This document shows positions 22,160-31,888 of a stretch of DNA of 64,000 bases, piece after piece (the first letter of the stretch is position 1; every line of letters starts with the position of its first letter). The DNA lies in the NCBI RefSeq assembly GCF_902170785.1, contig NZ_CABHYG010000022.1, forward strand, positions 1 through 64,000, read 5' to 3'. A program made the translations under genes and the position numbers. The notes below the pieces were generated by a model. The model had not been told where the DNA came from, did not search any database, and saw only the letters and a list, made by a program, of their open reading frames with translations. The stretch is from Yersinia proxima. Its GTDB lineage: Bacteria; Pseudomonadota; Gammaproteobacteria; Enterobacterales; Enterobacteriaceae.

Positions 22160-22500
22160 ATTCACTTTTTCTGTGGATATAGGTGTGCAGAACTCTAGGG
22201 AAAAGCAGGTACAACTCATTTTAACGTAATTATACGCCAAAAATATTAGAAAAAATAAGTGATTAATTTCAATAAAATAACAGGTTTCCCACAGGTATTT
22301 ATCACCTAAAAATGTGATCTATATCCGTTTTAGATCTGAGGCTGGCTAAAGATCCATCAATGTGGTTTTTATCCACAGATAATGAGGCAAAGTTATGCAA
22401 AAAAGGGCAAAACTCGCAAAAAAACCTGCCGTCAAGGCTGTAAATTGAACCAGTGATCACGATTTATTGGGGTTATCCAATAAATCTGTGGATAAATAGG
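22160..22500. promoter_or_regulatory. DARS2-like DnaA-reactivating locus in the rppH-mutH gap
   Basis: The 21997-22693 gap has no convincing gene. It contains DnaA-box sequences: TTATCCACA at 22369-22377 (perfect, plus), TGTGGATAA at 22487-22495 (perfect, minus), TTATCCAAT at 22473-22481 (near match, plus) and TGTGGATAT at 22172-22180 (one mismatch, minus). A perfect 10-bp inverted repeat GATTTATTGG/CCAATAAATC (22461-22470 and 22477-22486) overlaps the central box. In E. coli the same intergenic interval (mutH to nudH/rppH) is DARS2, a chromosomal site that regenerates ATP-DnaA with help from IHF and Fis. Location plus boxes supports orthology; IHF and Fis sites were not resolved. Confidence 0.8.
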
Positions 22501-22693
22501 TGTAAGATCCTGTTCATTATTCCTGTCAGCAGGTGTACAAGATAGTCCGATTGGCAGTATTTATCGGGTAGGAGGAAAGAAAACTTCCGTTAAATCATGC
22601 TATTATTTGTTTCTGCTGCACTGGATAACAATACATCTACGGTCACTTTTATTTCAGCTCACTTTTTAACCTACTTTAGCAGGTTTACATTTT

Positions 22694-23380
22694 ATGTCTG
22701 TTTATTCACTGCCTCCGGCACCGCCCACTGATGAACATCAACTTTTTCAACGTGCTGAAGCACTATCAGGTTTTACTCTTGGCGAATTGGCAACCAAAGC
22801 TGGCTGGAGTATTCCAGCGGATTTAAAACGGGTAAAAGGCTGGGTTGGCATGTTGCTGGAATTCTATCTGGGAGCCAGCGCGGGCAGTAAACCTGAACAG
22901 GATTTTGCTGATATTGGTATCGAGCTGAAAACTATTCCTATCAGTGCCCAAGGCAAACCGCTGGAGACCACTTTTGTCTGTGTTGCCCCCCTGACCGGTA
23001 ATAGCGGCATCACTTGGGAAAGTAGCCATGTACGGCATAAATTGGCCCGCGTGTTGTGGGTGCCTGTTGAAGGTGAACGGCAAATTCCGTTAGCACAGCG
23101 CCGGGTTGGTGCTCCTTTATTGTGGAGCCCGAATGAGGAAGAGGAAGAATTACTGCGCCGCGATTGGGAAGAGTTAATGGATCTTATCGTTTTGGGCAAA
23201 GTTGAAACTATTACGGCTCGTCATGGTGAAGTCTTACAATTGCGCCCGAAAGCCGCCAATAGCCGCGCATTAACTGAAGCCATCGGCGAACACGGTCAAC
23301 CCATCATGACCTTACCTCGCGGTTTTTATTTGAAAAAAACCTTTACCGGCCCGATGCTGGCCCGACACTTTTTGCTTTAA
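22694..23380 (+). CDS. mutH: DNA mismatch repair endonuclease MutH
   Basis: Nicks the unmethylated strand at hemimethylated GATC after activation by MutS-MutL. The restriction-endonuclease-like active site D-X6-E-X-K is visible as Asp70, Glu77, Lys79 in [11 protein letters not shown], the same numbering as E. coli MutH. Length 228 residues (E. coli 229). It reads away from rppH across the DARS2-like gap. Confidence 0.97.
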   Translation: MSVYSLPPAPPTDEHQLFQRAEALSGFTLGELATKAGWSIPADLKRVKGWVGMLLEFYLGASAGSKPEQDFADIGIELKTIPISAQGKPLETTFVCVAPLTGNSGITWESSHVRHKLARVLWVPVEGERQIPLAQRRVGAPLLWSPNEEEEELLRRDWEELMDLIVLGKVETITARHGEVLQLRPKAANSRALTEAIGEHGQPIMTLPRGFYLKKTFTGPMLARHFLL

Positions 23381-23476
23381 CGGATGAATCCTATTATTCC
23401 GCTTAATCAATAAACGCGTATAATTGTATCTTTGTGTTTCCGTAAACTCCGTAATTTCCGTAAGGTGTAAGGCACA

Positions 23477-24193
23477 ATGTTTGAATGGATTGCCGATCCA
23501 AATGCCTGGTTGGCGCTAGGCACACTGACTATCCTCGAGATCGTTCTCGGCATAGACAATATTATTTTCCTTTCTTTAGTGGTCGCAAAATTACCTAAAG
23601 CGCAGCAAAACAAAGCCCGTCGCCTTGGTTTGGCCGGTGCGATGCTTATGCGTTTGGCATTACTGGCTTCTATCGCCTGGGTTATCCGCCTGACGGAGCC
23701 GTTGTTTACGCTGGCCGGTCATGGCGTCTCGATGCGGGATCTCATTTTGCTGTTGGGTGGCTTGTTCCTGATTTGGAAAGCCAGCAAAGAAATTCATGAG
23801 ACCATTGAGGGCAGTGATACCGACCATAGCAGTAATGTCAGTTCTTTCTTTGCAGCTATCGTGCAAATCATGCTGTTGGATATCATCTTTAGCCTGGACT
23901 CGGTGATAACTGCGGTAGGGCTGTCAGATCATCTGTTCATTATGATGGCCGCAGTCGTTATTGCCGTGGGCGTAATGATGTTTGCTGCCCGGCCGATTGG
24001 TGAGTTTGTTAACCGCCATCCCTCCGTCAAAATGCTGGCATTATCTTTCCTGATTTTGGTCGGGTTTACCCTGATGTTGGAAAGTTTCCAGATTCATATT
24101 CCGAAAGGCTACATCTACTTCGCCATGTTCTTCTCAATGGGTGTTGAAACCCTCAACCTCATGCGCGGAAAGAAAAATAAGCCTGTAAAATAA
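23477..24193 (+). CDS. ygdQ: TerC-family inner-membrane protein (YgdQ)
   Basis: A 238-residue polytopic membrane protein with about seven hydrophobic segments and the TerC family signatures EIVLGIDNIIFLSL (acidic residues in the first helix) and LLDIIFSLDSVITAVG. The family is linked to tellurite resistance and to Mn2+ export or metalation of exoenzymes. In E. coli ygdQ also follows mutH, which supports the name. Its specific substrate is unknown. Confidence 0.92.
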   Translation: MFEWIADPNAWLALGTLTILEIVLGIDNIIFLSLVVAKLPKAQQNKARRLGLAGAMLMRLALLASIAWVIRLTEPLFTLAGHGVSMRDLILLLGGLFLIWKASKEIHETIEGSDTDHSSNVSSFFAAIVQIMLLDIIFSLDSVITAVGLSDHLFIMMAAVVIAVGVMMFAARPIGEFVNRHPSVKMLALSFLILVGFTLMLESFQIHIPKGYIYFAMFFSMGVETLNLMRGKKNKPVK

Positions 24194-24202
24194 AAATATT
24201 GT

Positions 24203-24222
24203 GGGTGCGATTCGTCGCGCCC
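24203..24222 (+). terminator. Putative terminator after ygdQ
   Basis: Stem GGGTGCGA/TCGCGCCC with a TTCG tetraloop and one G-U pair, ten bases past the stop, followed by CTTTCC. The pyrimidine tail is weak. Confidence 0.55.
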
Positions 24223-24343
24223 CTTTCCCACTATTTTCTGCACTTTTTCTTTGTGCTCTTCCCCCTGCCGCAGTGCTTAGTTATAGTCGGATAAGGCGGG
24301 TTTGACTTAGCCTGATAACTTCAGACACAAAGGAAGGTCGGCA

Positions 24344-25384
24344 ATGCAATATCATCGTATCCCCCACAGTTCATTAGAAGTAAGCCTGCTGGGTCTGGGC
24401 ACCATGACTTTTGGTGAACAAAACAGTGAAGCCGATGCCCATGCTCAACTGGATTATGCCGTTGCAGCCGGTATTAACTTAATTGATACCGCAGAAATGT
24501 ACCCGGTTCCCCCAAAACCAGAAACCCAAGGGTTAACCGAGCAATACATTGGTAGCTGGCTCAAAGCCCGCGGTAGTCGAGACAAAATTATTTTAGCCAG
24601 CAAAGTCTCCGGGCCATCACGCGGCAACGATAAGCCCATTCGCCCTAATATGGCACTGGATCGGAAAAACATCCGTGTCGCGCTGGAAGATAGCCTCCGA
24701 CGCCTCAATACCGATTATCTTGATATTTATCAGTTACATTGGCCACAACGAGAAACCAACTGTTTTGGTAAACTGAATTACCGTTACAGTGAACAAACCG
24801 CTGTTGTCACCTTGCTTGAGACACTGGAAGCGCTGAACGAACAGGTACGCGCCGGTAAAATCCGCTATATCGGTGTCTCGAATGAAACACCTTGGGGTGT
24901 GATGCGTTATCTGCAACTGGCAGAAAAGCATGACTTGCCGCGTATTGTGTCGATTCAAAATCCCTACAGTTTGCTTAACCGCAGTTTTGAAGTCGGTTTG
25001 GCCGAGATAAGTCAACACGAAGGGGTGGAACTGCTGGCTTACTCTAGTCTGGCGTTTGGCACTCTGAGCGGTAAATACCTTAACGGTGCACAACCTGCCG
25101 GGGCGCGTAATACCTTATTTAGCCGATTCACCCGTTATACAGGGCCACAAGCTCAATTAGCCACAGCTGAATATGTGGCGTTGGCAAAACGTCATGGGCT
25201 GGATCCCGCACAGATGGCATTGGCTTTTGTACGTCAGCAACCTTTTGTTGCCAGCACATTGCTAGGTGCAACTACGCTGGAACAACTGAAAAGTAATATT
25301 GATAGCCAGGATGTGGTGTTGAGTCAGGAAGTATTGGATGCATTGGAAGAGATTCACACCCGCTTTACCTTCCCTGCGCCTTAA
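24344..25384 (+). CDS. tas: Aldo/keto reductase Tas
   Basis: NADPH-dependent TIM-barrel oxidoreductase of the Tas subfamily, 346 residues as in E. coli. The catalytic tetrad is visible as Asp and Tyr in LIDTAEMYP, Lys in ILASKVSG and His in YQLHWPQ. Named for suppression of tyrosine auxotrophy on starvation in E. coli; the natural substrate is not known. A clear ribosome site AAAGGAAGG precedes the ATG. Confidence 0.95.
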   Translation: MQYHRIPHSSLEVSLLGLGTMTFGEQNSEADAHAQLDYAVAAGINLIDTAEMYPVPPKPETQGLTEQYIGSWLKARGSRDKIILASKVSGPSRGNDKPIRPNMALDRKNIRVALEDSLRRLNTDYLDIYQLHWPQRETNCFGKLNYRYSEQTAVVTLLETLEALNEQVRAGKIRYIGVSNETPWGVMRYLQLAEKHDLPRIVSIQNPYSLLNRSFEVGLAEISQHEGVELLAYSSLAFGTLSGKYLNGAQPAGARNTLFSRFTRYTGPQAQLATAEYVALAKRHGLDPAQMALAFVRQQPFVASTLLGATTLEQLKSNIDSQDVVLSQEVLDALEEIHTRFTFPAP

Positions 25385-25408
25385 TCCTGTCTCTCTTCAA
25401 ATAGTAAA

Positions 25409-25429
25409 AAGGCCGCTGAATGCGGCCTT
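25409..25429. terminator. Terminator between tas and lplT
   Basis: Perfect 8-bp stem AAGGCCGC/GCGGCCTT with a 5-base loop. On the minus strand the stem runs into TTTTTACTATTT, so it is a good terminator for the lplT-side transcript. On the plus strand it lies 25 bases after tas, with only a weak tail. Confidence 0.75.
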
Positions 25430-25462
25430 GAGGTTAATGACAAAGTGCCCGTAGCGGTGAAA

Positions 25463-25550
25463 ACAGGCAGATCGTAAAGACGCCGTCAATACGTCCATGT
25501 AGGCTCGACCCGCGCCATCCTTGGCGCGGACGCTTTACTCTTCTGCCTGC
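25463..25550. repeat. Palindromic intergenic repeat
   Basis: Nested inverted repeat: outer arms AGGCAGA (25465-25471) and TCTGCCT (25542-25548), next arms GTAAAG (25474-25479) and CTTTAC (25533-25538), and an inner hairpin CCGCGCC/GGCGCGG near 25510-25529. It resembles the mobile palindromic repeats scattered in Yersinia genomes, but the family was not verified. It would fold in the 3' untranslated region of lplT. Confidence 0.6.
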
Positions 25551-25603
25551 CTTCACCTTGTAAGATCGAGTCGTTGGGGTTTGTCTGTAGACAGCCTTTC
25601 AAA

Positions 25604-26818
25604 TTATTCAGTCGCTTTACGTCGCTGTTGACGCCACTGCCAGCCCCAAAGTAACGCGATTGCCAGTGCAAATATCACGCCGAAGCCAACCCCCACCGCT
25701 ATCACCGGCACGCCAAGTTTCACGACCACTGAGAATAAGCCCAGCATCAGCAGCATCGCGGTGTTTTCACCGAGATTTTGCACCGCAATCGCATTACCGG
25801 CACCGACGCTATTTTTGCCGCGCTCCTGCAATAGAGCATTAAGCGGCACCACAAAGAATCCGCCCAAAATCCCGATGATAATCAGCAGCAGATAGGCCAT
25901 CGGCATACTGTGTTGCAGAGCAAAAATCGCCACCGCCACACCAATTAGTACCCCCGCTGGTAAGCAACGTTTCACAGTTTTCAGTGTAACAAAACGAGCC
26001 GCTGCTCCTGCGCCCACAACAATACCAATCGCTACCATCGCATTTAGCAGTGTGGGAGTGGCATTATCCGTGATCCCCAGCGCGATAGGCACCCAGAGCA
26101 CCAACAGGAAACGCAGAGTAACCCCTGCCCCCCAAAATAGACTGGTTCCCGCCAGTGAGAAGCGAGTTTCACCGTCACGCCATAAAATCCGGCAAGCAGC
26201 AAAGAAACTGCCGGTCATTGCCCGAGGTCGCCATGAGCTGCCTGAGCGAGCAGCAGCTAGCTTTGGGATAAACATATTAGCGACCACCGCAATGGCATAT
26301 ACCAGTGCGCACACACCCAATGCCGCGCCCAAGTGCCAGTCTGCTAACACACCGCCCGCGACCGAGCCGAGTAAAATAGCGGCGATGGTTGAAGCCTCCA
26401 TCATGCCGTTGGCTTTAACCAACTGCTCGCCAGAGGTAATTTCACCCAGAATGCCATATTTAGCAGGTGAATAGGCCGCAGCCCCCACACCCACCAGGCT
26501 ATATCCCAGAAACGGATTAAAACCAAAACAGATAACCAGCGCACCGGCCAGCTTCAAGCCATTCGCCACCATCATCACTCGCCCTTTGGCAAAGCTATCG
26601 GCAAATTGCCCGACAAACGGAGCCAGAATGATATAGGTCGCGACGAATGCCATTTGTAAAATAGGCTGACTCCAGTCGGGATATAACTGCTGCTTAATTA
26701 ATGCCAGCGTAGCAAAAAGCAGTGCGTTATCACCAAAAGCCGAGAAAAACTGCGCACATAGAACCGCTATCATCCCTCTGGATAACAATGGCTTATCTGC
26801 TAATATTGGCTGACTCAT
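25604..26818 (-). CDS. lplT: Lysophospholipid transporter LplT
   Basis: Major facilitator protein that flips lysophospholipids (2-acyl-glycerophosphoethanolamine) across the inner membrane to Aas for reacylation. The 404-residue chain has about twelve hydrophobic segments; MFS loop [12 protein letters not shown] is visible between helices 2 and 3. Its ATG overlaps the aas stop as ATGA (26815-26818), a direct sign of translational coupling. Same order as E. coli lplT/aas, although there the order of genes in the operon reads lplT then aas; here aas precedes lplT in transcription. Confidence 0.94.
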   Translation of the reverse strand: MSQPILADKPLLSRGMIAVLCAQFFSAFGDNALLFATLALIKQQLYPDWSQPILQMAFVATYIILAPFVGQFADSFAKGRVMMVANGLKLAGALVICFGFNPFLGYSLVGVGAAAYSPAKYGILGEITSGEQLVKANGMMEASTIAAILLGSVAGGVLADWHLGAALGVCALVYAIAVVANMFIPKLAAARSGSSWRPRAMTGSFFAACRILWRDGETRFSLAGTSLFWGAGVTLRFLLVLWVPIALGITDNATPTLLNAMVAIGIVVGAGAAARFVTLKTVKRCLPAGVLIGVAVAIFALQHSMPMAYLLLIIIGILGGFFVVPLNALLQERGKNSVGAGNAIAVQNLGENTAMLLMLGLFSVVVKLGVPVIAVGVGFGVIFALAIALLWGWQWRQQRRKATE

Positions 26819-28971
26819 GCGCTCATCTCCGGATCTTCCGCCATTTTACTTAACGTCACAAAGTCAGGTTTGCCGCTCCCCAACAAAGGCAAGGCTTTCA
26901 CCACCCGAATGTCGCGCGGTACAGCCAGTTCAGGCACACCGTTTTCCCGCGCTGCTTTAACTAATTTCTCGCGGGTTATCTCGCTGTCGGTAGTAAACAA
27001 CACCAAGGCTTCCCCTTTGGCGCTATCTGTTTTCGTGGCTGCCGCATGCTGCCCTTCTGGTGAAATTCGCAGTACAAGCTGCTCGACACTTTCCAGTGAT
27101 ACCATTTCTCCGGCTAATTTAGCAAAGCGCTTCATGCGGCCTCGAATGGCGCAGAATCCTTGTTCATCGATAGCCACAATATCACCGGTGTCATACCAGC
27201 CCGCTTCCTGCTCACCCTGCGCATTTTCAGCGGAGGGGCGTTCCAGCACACCCGGTTTCTCTACCCGCAGGTAGCCGCGCATAATATTCGGGCCGCGCAA
27301 TTGTAAGCGCCCGCCCTGTTCGATTCCCGGCACAGGGATCACGCGAGACTCCATGCCCGGCAAAATGCGGCCCACAGTATTCACTTTTGCCGCCATCGGT
27401 ACGTTAATTGCTACGACTGGCGCGCATTCCGTCACGCCATAACCTTCCAAAATACGAATACCAAACTTGTCCTGCCAAATCTGTTTGGTGCTATCAGCCA
27501 GCTTTTCAGCGCCAGCCACCACATAACGCAAGCGGGCAAAATCGTATGGATGGGCAAAGCGGGCATAATTCCCCAGGAAAGTGGACGTACCAAATAACAC
27601 GGTACAGTTACGGTCATACACTAATTCTGGCACCACCCGATAATGCAGCGGGCTTGGATAAAGAAATACCCGGCTGCCGGTCATTAGCGGTGTGAATAAA
27701 CCGACCGTCAGACCAAAGGCATGAAACAGTGGCAGTGACGACATAAAACGATCACGCGGCGTAAAGTCTGCAATGGTGCGGATCTGCTCAACGTTTGCCA
27801 ATAAGCTGGCATGTGAATGCACCACACCTTTAGGGTTGCCTTCTGAACCGGAGGTAAACAAGATCAAGGCACTATCATCGGCTTGTTGTGGCACCATCGC
27901 CCGACGCGGGCAGCATAAATGGAATAAAATCCATAACTTATCAGCCAGCGTAACCGTATCTTTTAAATCTTCCAGATAGACCCAATTGGCCTCTGTGACC
28001 TGTTCAGGTAAATGTGTCAGTTTGCCTTTTTCCAGGAACTGGCGCGAGGTGACGATAGTCTTCAGGGACGCAGCAGTGATGGCACTTTTCAGGCCTTTGG
28101 CACCGGAGGTGTAGTTAAGTAGCGCCGGGATACGGCCACGGAGGGTCGCACCGAAAATCGCCGCGGTCGTGATAGTCGCATTGGGTAATAGCATCCCCAC
28201 ATGCTCTCCCTGCGTAGTAAAACGTTGCAGGATACGGCTGACACCTAAGATTTTCTTTAGCAGCGTCTGGTAGCTATCTTCTTTAAAGGAAATGTCTTCG
28301 ATGCACGGTTTAAAACGCCCATAACGCGTTTGTGCGGATAGCAACGCTTCAAAAAGTGTTTCACGTGGCACGATAGCCATCCGCGCCGCCATCATAATGG
28401 AGTGTAAGCGCTCACCCGCCAGCACCCTGCGGTCACGGGCACGCGGCGCTTGTGGCATAGGTAAAGTGGTCGCGGGCAGTACATGAATACTGATTTTCGG
28501 GAACCAACGGACTTTTAGCACATCCCCCAGTCGCCCAAAGCGGGTAAATTCAGGGCCTTCCAGACGGATAGGAACCACCGCAGCACCTGATTTTGCAGCA
28601 ATAAATGCTGCACCATCATAGATTTTCATTAATGAGCCGGTCACCGTGATGCGCCCTTCGGGGAATATCACCACCGGCCTGCCCTGTTCGACCATTCTAA
28701 CCAAGTGTTTGATTGCCATTGGCTTGGTCGGGTCAAGCGCGACAAAGTCCACATAGGGTTTCAACCAACGCATATACCAGCTTTCAGTAATGTTGGAATA
28801 GACCGCAAACACCGGCTTTATCGGGAGAAACAGCGCTAACAAAGCCCCATCAAGGAAAGAAACGTGATTTGGCGTAATAATCAGTTTTTGGTGCGAAAAC
28901 TGGTCAGTAATACCATCAATAGTGACGCGAAATAACCCACGGAAAAGAGCGCGCAGCAAACGATAAGCCAT
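26815..28971 (-). CDS. aas: Bifunctional acyltransferase/acyl-ACP synthetase Aas
   Basis: Inner-membrane enzyme that recycles lysophosphatidylethanolamine. Residues about 1-190 are a PlsC-type acyltransferase with the H-X4-D motif NHVSFLD (His36, Asp41) and FPEGR; residues about 230-700 are an AMP-binding acyl-ACP synthetase with [14 protein letters not shown]. The 718 residues match E. coli Aas (719). It is the first gene of a two-gene unit with lplT, whose start overlaps its stop. Confidence 0.96.
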   Translation of the reverse strand: MAYRLLRALFRGLFRVTIDGITDQFSHQKLIITPNHVSFLDGALLALFLPIKPVFAVYSNITESWYMRWLKPYVDFVALDPTKPMAIKHLVRMVEQGRPVVIFPEGRITVTGSLMKIYDGAAFIAAKSGAAVVPIRLEGPEFTRFGRLGDVLKVRWFPKISIHVLPATTLPMPQAPRARDRRVLAGERLHSIMMAARMAIVPRETLFEALLSAQTRYGRFKPCIEDISFKEDSYQTLLKKILGVSRILQRFTTQGEHVGMLLPNATITTAAIFGATLRGRIPALLNYTSGAKGLKSAITAASLKTIVTSRQFLEKGKLTHLPEQVTEANWVYLEDLKDTVTLADKLWILFHLCCPRRAMVPQQADDSALILFTSGSEGNPKGVVHSHASLLANVEQIRTIADFTPRDRFMSSLPLFHAFGLTVGLFTPLMTGSRVFLYPSPLHYRVVPELVYDRNCTVLFGTSTFLGNYARFAHPYDFARLRYVVAGAEKLADSTKQIWQDKFGIRILEGYGVTECAPVVAINVPMAAKVNTVGRILPGMESRVIPVPGIEQGGRLQLRGPNIMRGYLRVEKPGVLERPSAENAQGEQEAGWYDTGDIVAIDEQGFCAIRGRMKRFAKLAGEMVSLESVEQLVLRISPEGQHAAATKTDSAKGEALVLFTTDSEITREKLVKAARENGVPELAVPRDIRVVKALPLLGSGKPDFVTLSKMAEDPEMSA

Positions 28972-29065
28972 GTCTGTTTCTCTATAAGTCGATGAATATA
29001 CAAAGGAGAGAATACTATAGTATGAGAGAGAATAGCGCGAAGAGGGTGCCGCAGAGGTAACAAAT

Positions 29066-29161
29066 AAAAAAAAACCTACGCATCTGCGTAGGTCGGTGTA
29101 AATAAAAAACTGGCTTTAACACACAGCGTATGTTGATTACTCACCAATTAATACCTCTGGG
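29066..29161 (-). ncRNA. omrA: OmrA/OmrB-type small RNA
   Basis: On the minus strand from 29161 the sequence begins CCCAGAGGTATTAATTGGTG, nearly identical to the conserved 5' end of E. coli OmrA and OmrB, which is the seed that pairs with ompT, cirA, csgD and other outer-membrane mRNAs. It ends in the terminator CCTACGCA/TGCGTAGG followed by about nine U residues, also like OmrA. The location next to aas, on the galR side, matches the E. coli omrAB locus. The upstream sequence has a -10-like TAGAGT and poor -35, as expected for an OmpR-activated promoter. Only one copy is seen, so the A/B assignment is arbitrary. The remaining 29162-29322 has no gene. Confidence 0.88.
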
Positions 29162-29322
29162 ATCACTACTCTATCCGTTTAAGTGAAACCTCAGCCAGCA
29201 AGCAATCGCAACATTTACGTGCAAAGTGTAACCAGGAGTGAACATTGTCAGAAAGGCGAAAAGGTTTGTAATTCATTGCGGTACATCCGATGCATCAGTA
29301 CCGCTGAATAAGTACAACTGTA

Positions 29323-31599
29323 TTAATACAGTGCCACCTCAACCAGACAACTCATCGCGTTCGGGCCTTGGGTCAAACGAGAAGTACCAATATCTAATGT
29401 CAGGACATTAGGATTACCGGATTGCTCAACTTGATGTTGTTCGCTACCAAAAGGCTGTTTGCCACCAAAACCGGGATCAAACCAGGCCCCCGTTGCCATC
29501 AGCACCACCCCACGCGTCACACCGTCAGTAATACGTACCCCCGCCAGACAACTTCCGCGTAAATTACTCACTTTAACCTGGCTACCTTCCGTAATTTCAC
29601 GATGAGCGGCATCCTGTGGGTGCATATAGAGGGTTTCGCGACCGGCGGTTTTATTGCCCTGCGCCAAGGGAGCAGGATCAAGCTGGCTGTGCAGGCGATC
29701 ACTCGGCTGGATAGAGATCAAATGCAGCGGCCATTGCTCAGCTTGCGGCGCACCCAGCCATTCAATAGGTGGCTTCCATTGGGCATGCGGGGCAAAATCC
29801 TCATATTGGTAACTGGCGATTTTTTCACTGAATAATTCAATTTTACCGCTCGGCGTCTGCAGAGGATTAACCTGCGGATCGGCGCGGAAAGCATCGAAGA
29901 AAACGAACTCTTTCTGCGGAGCCGGTAAATCCACATGTCCCCGTTGCCAGAAAGTCTCAAAATCAGGCCATTCCACCTCATGGGGCTGTTGTGCGACACC
30001 GCACTCCTGATAAATATGTTTGATCCACGCCATTTCATCGCGCCCTTCAGTGAAGGTGTCGCGATAACCGAGCCGCTCAGCTAAGTCAGCGAAAATATCA
30101 AAATCGTGCCGAGCCTGATGTTGCGGGGCAATGGCCTGATGCATTGCCAATACATAGCGATCCCGAGACGATCCACCAATATCATTGCGCTCCAGCGAAC
30201 TGGTAACCGGCAACACGATATCTGCCATTTTCGCTGCGGGTGTCCACCAGATATCCTGCACAATCACGGTATCCGGCTTTTGCCAGCCCTCCACCAGCCG
30301 ATTCAATTGCTGATGATGGTGGAAAGGATTGCCACCCGCCCAGTGCACCAAATGAATGTCTGGATAGTTATGAGTTTCCCCCTGAAACTGATAAGGCTGC
30401 CCCGGTTGCAGCAACATGTCACAAATCCGCGCCACCGGAATCGCCAGCCCCGCTGGATTTTTCCCCACCGGCATACTTGGCCCCGGGGTATCAATTCTGG
30501 GATTACCCACGCCATTCATTGAGCCGTGACCAAACGAGAAACCGCCGCCGGGTAAGCCCACTTGCCCTAACATGGCCGATAACGCAATGACCATCCAGTA
30601 AGGTTGTTCACCGCGATGCGCGCGCTGAACGGAATAGGAGCAAGTCATAAAGCTGCGCACACCAATAAGTTGCTGTGCCAACTGACTAATTCTTGCCGCC
30701 GGAATACCAGTAATATCGCTGGCCCAATCTGGCGTTTTCGCTACGCCATCATTCACTCCGCGAATGTAATCAGCTAATTGCTCATAGCCCACACAATGAG
30801 AAGCCAGAAAAGCCTTATCCTCACCCTCAAGGCGCTGAATTTCATACGCCAGTGCCAGCATCAGTGCCACATCGGTGTTAGGACGAATGGGGATCCATTC
30901 TGCATTCACAAAGTCCGGGCAATCATCGCGCATCGGGCTGATGTTGATCACTGGCGTGCCCTTTTGTGCCAATTTCTCCAGCCAGGGTTTTAATGAATGT
31001 TCCGCCGAACCGCCAGAGGACACCTGAGCATTTTTCAGCGCCAATCCGCCGAACGCGATAAACAGTTCGCAGTGCTCCACCACACTGGGCCAAGAGGTCA
31101 CCCTGCCCGTCAGTGGGCTAAAAGTCCCGATGACATAAGGTAAGAAAAACTGTGCCGATCCCCAGCTGTAGTTACCCAGTTGATCAACACCACCGCCGCC
31201 ACTGAAATAGAAACGCCTGACTAATGAGCGAGCGTGATGTAAACGCCCAGCAGAAGACCAGCCATAAGAGCCAGTAAACAGCCCTGATGGGCCATACTGA
31301 CCTCTCACTCGGCGATTCTCTTCTGCGACTAAATCCAGCGCGACATCCCAGTCCACCTCAACAAAATCTTCCCGCCCACGCAAAGTGCGATCACTTTTTT
31401 CACGTTGCTGCAGCCACGAGCGACGCACTGCGGGTTTGCGGATACGTTTGTCGGAATACACCATCGGGGCAATGGAATCCAATAAGGGTGAAGGATTGGG
31501 ATCATCAGCAAAGGGTTCACAGCGGATCAATTTGCCATCTTCGACAACTGCAGTATAAGCGCCCCAGTGGGCAAGCTGGGGGTAACGGGTGATGGACAT
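29323..31599 (-). CDS. bisC: BisC-type molybdopterin oxidoreductase (biotin/N- or S-oxide reductase)
   Basis: Bis-MGD molybdoenzyme of the DMSO reductase family; relatives reduce biotin sulfoxide, methionine sulfoxide or trimethylamine N-oxide. Visible signatures are the N-terminal HWGAY, GSYGW, and LGNYSWGSA whose Ser (about residue 145) is the expected Mo ligand; also QMVAL-like ALSAMLGQVGLPGGG. There is no Tat signal and no N-terminal iron-sulfur Cys motif, so the protein should be cytoplasmic like BisC. The open frame reaches 31614 with a TTG; the ATG at 31599 is chosen, giving 758 residues. TorZ-like enzymes are the alternative, but those are exported. Confidence 0.82.
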   Translation of the reverse strand: MSITRYPQLAHWGAYTAVVEDGKLIRCEPFADDPNPSPLLDSIAPMVYSDKRIRKPAVRRSWLQQREKSDRTLRGREDFVEVDWDVALDLVAEENRRVRGQYGPSGLFTGSYGWSSAGRLHHARSLVRRFYFSGGGGVDQLGNYSWGSAQFFLPYVIGTFSPLTGRVTSWPSVVEHCELFIAFGGLALKNAQVSSGGSAEHSLKPWLEKLAQKGTPVINISPMRDDCPDFVNAEWIPIRPNTDVALMLALAYEIQRLEGEDKAFLASHCVGYEQLADYIRGVNDGVAKTPDWASDITGIPAARISQLAQQLIGVRSFMTCSYSVQRAHRGEQPYWMVIALSAMLGQVGLPGGGFSFGHGSMNGVGNPRIDTPGPSMPVGKNPAGLAIPVARICDMLLQPGQPYQFQGETHNYPDIHLVHWAGGNPFHHHQQLNRLVEGWQKPDTVIVQDIWWTPAAKMADIVLPVTSSLERNDIGGSSRDRYVLAMHQAIAPQHQARHDFDIFADLAERLGYRDTFTEGRDEMAWIKHIYQECGVAQQPHEVEWPDFETFWQRGHVDLPAPQKEFVFFDAFRADPQVNPLQTPSGKIELFSEKIASYQYEDFAPHAQWKPPIEWLGAPQAEQWPLHLISIQPSDRLHSQLDPAPLAQGNKTAGRETLYMHPQDAAHREITEGSQVKVSNLRGSCLAGVRITDGVTRGVVLMATGAWFDPGFGGKQPFGSEQHQVEQSGNPNVLTLDIGTSRLTQGPNAMSCLVEVALY

Positions 31600-31888
31600 G
31601 GCTATCTCAGGCAATTGAATAGATCATAAAAGTAACATTCACATGACAGTAAGCCCAAAGCATAATTTTGACTAAGCATAATCATTTTAGACTAAGCTGC
31701 CGCTGGCTATTTTGTTGACCGATATCTGGTGGAGTGACTCTGTTTGCCGCCAAGCGCGCGCCATGTTGCTAATTTCCTTTTCTTTGGTCTTTTCTCACCA
31801 AGTTGCGATCATCCCCCCTTGCGGACAGCTTCATTTTCCGCAAAACTGAGTGATGTAAGCGATTACCCTGAAAATATCTGGAAGAAAA

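Noticed and set aside
22022-22240. 72-residue minus-strand open frame in the rppH-mutH gap
   Set aside because: No ribosome site, no recognisable domain, and it overlaps the DnaA-box region; better explained as chance.
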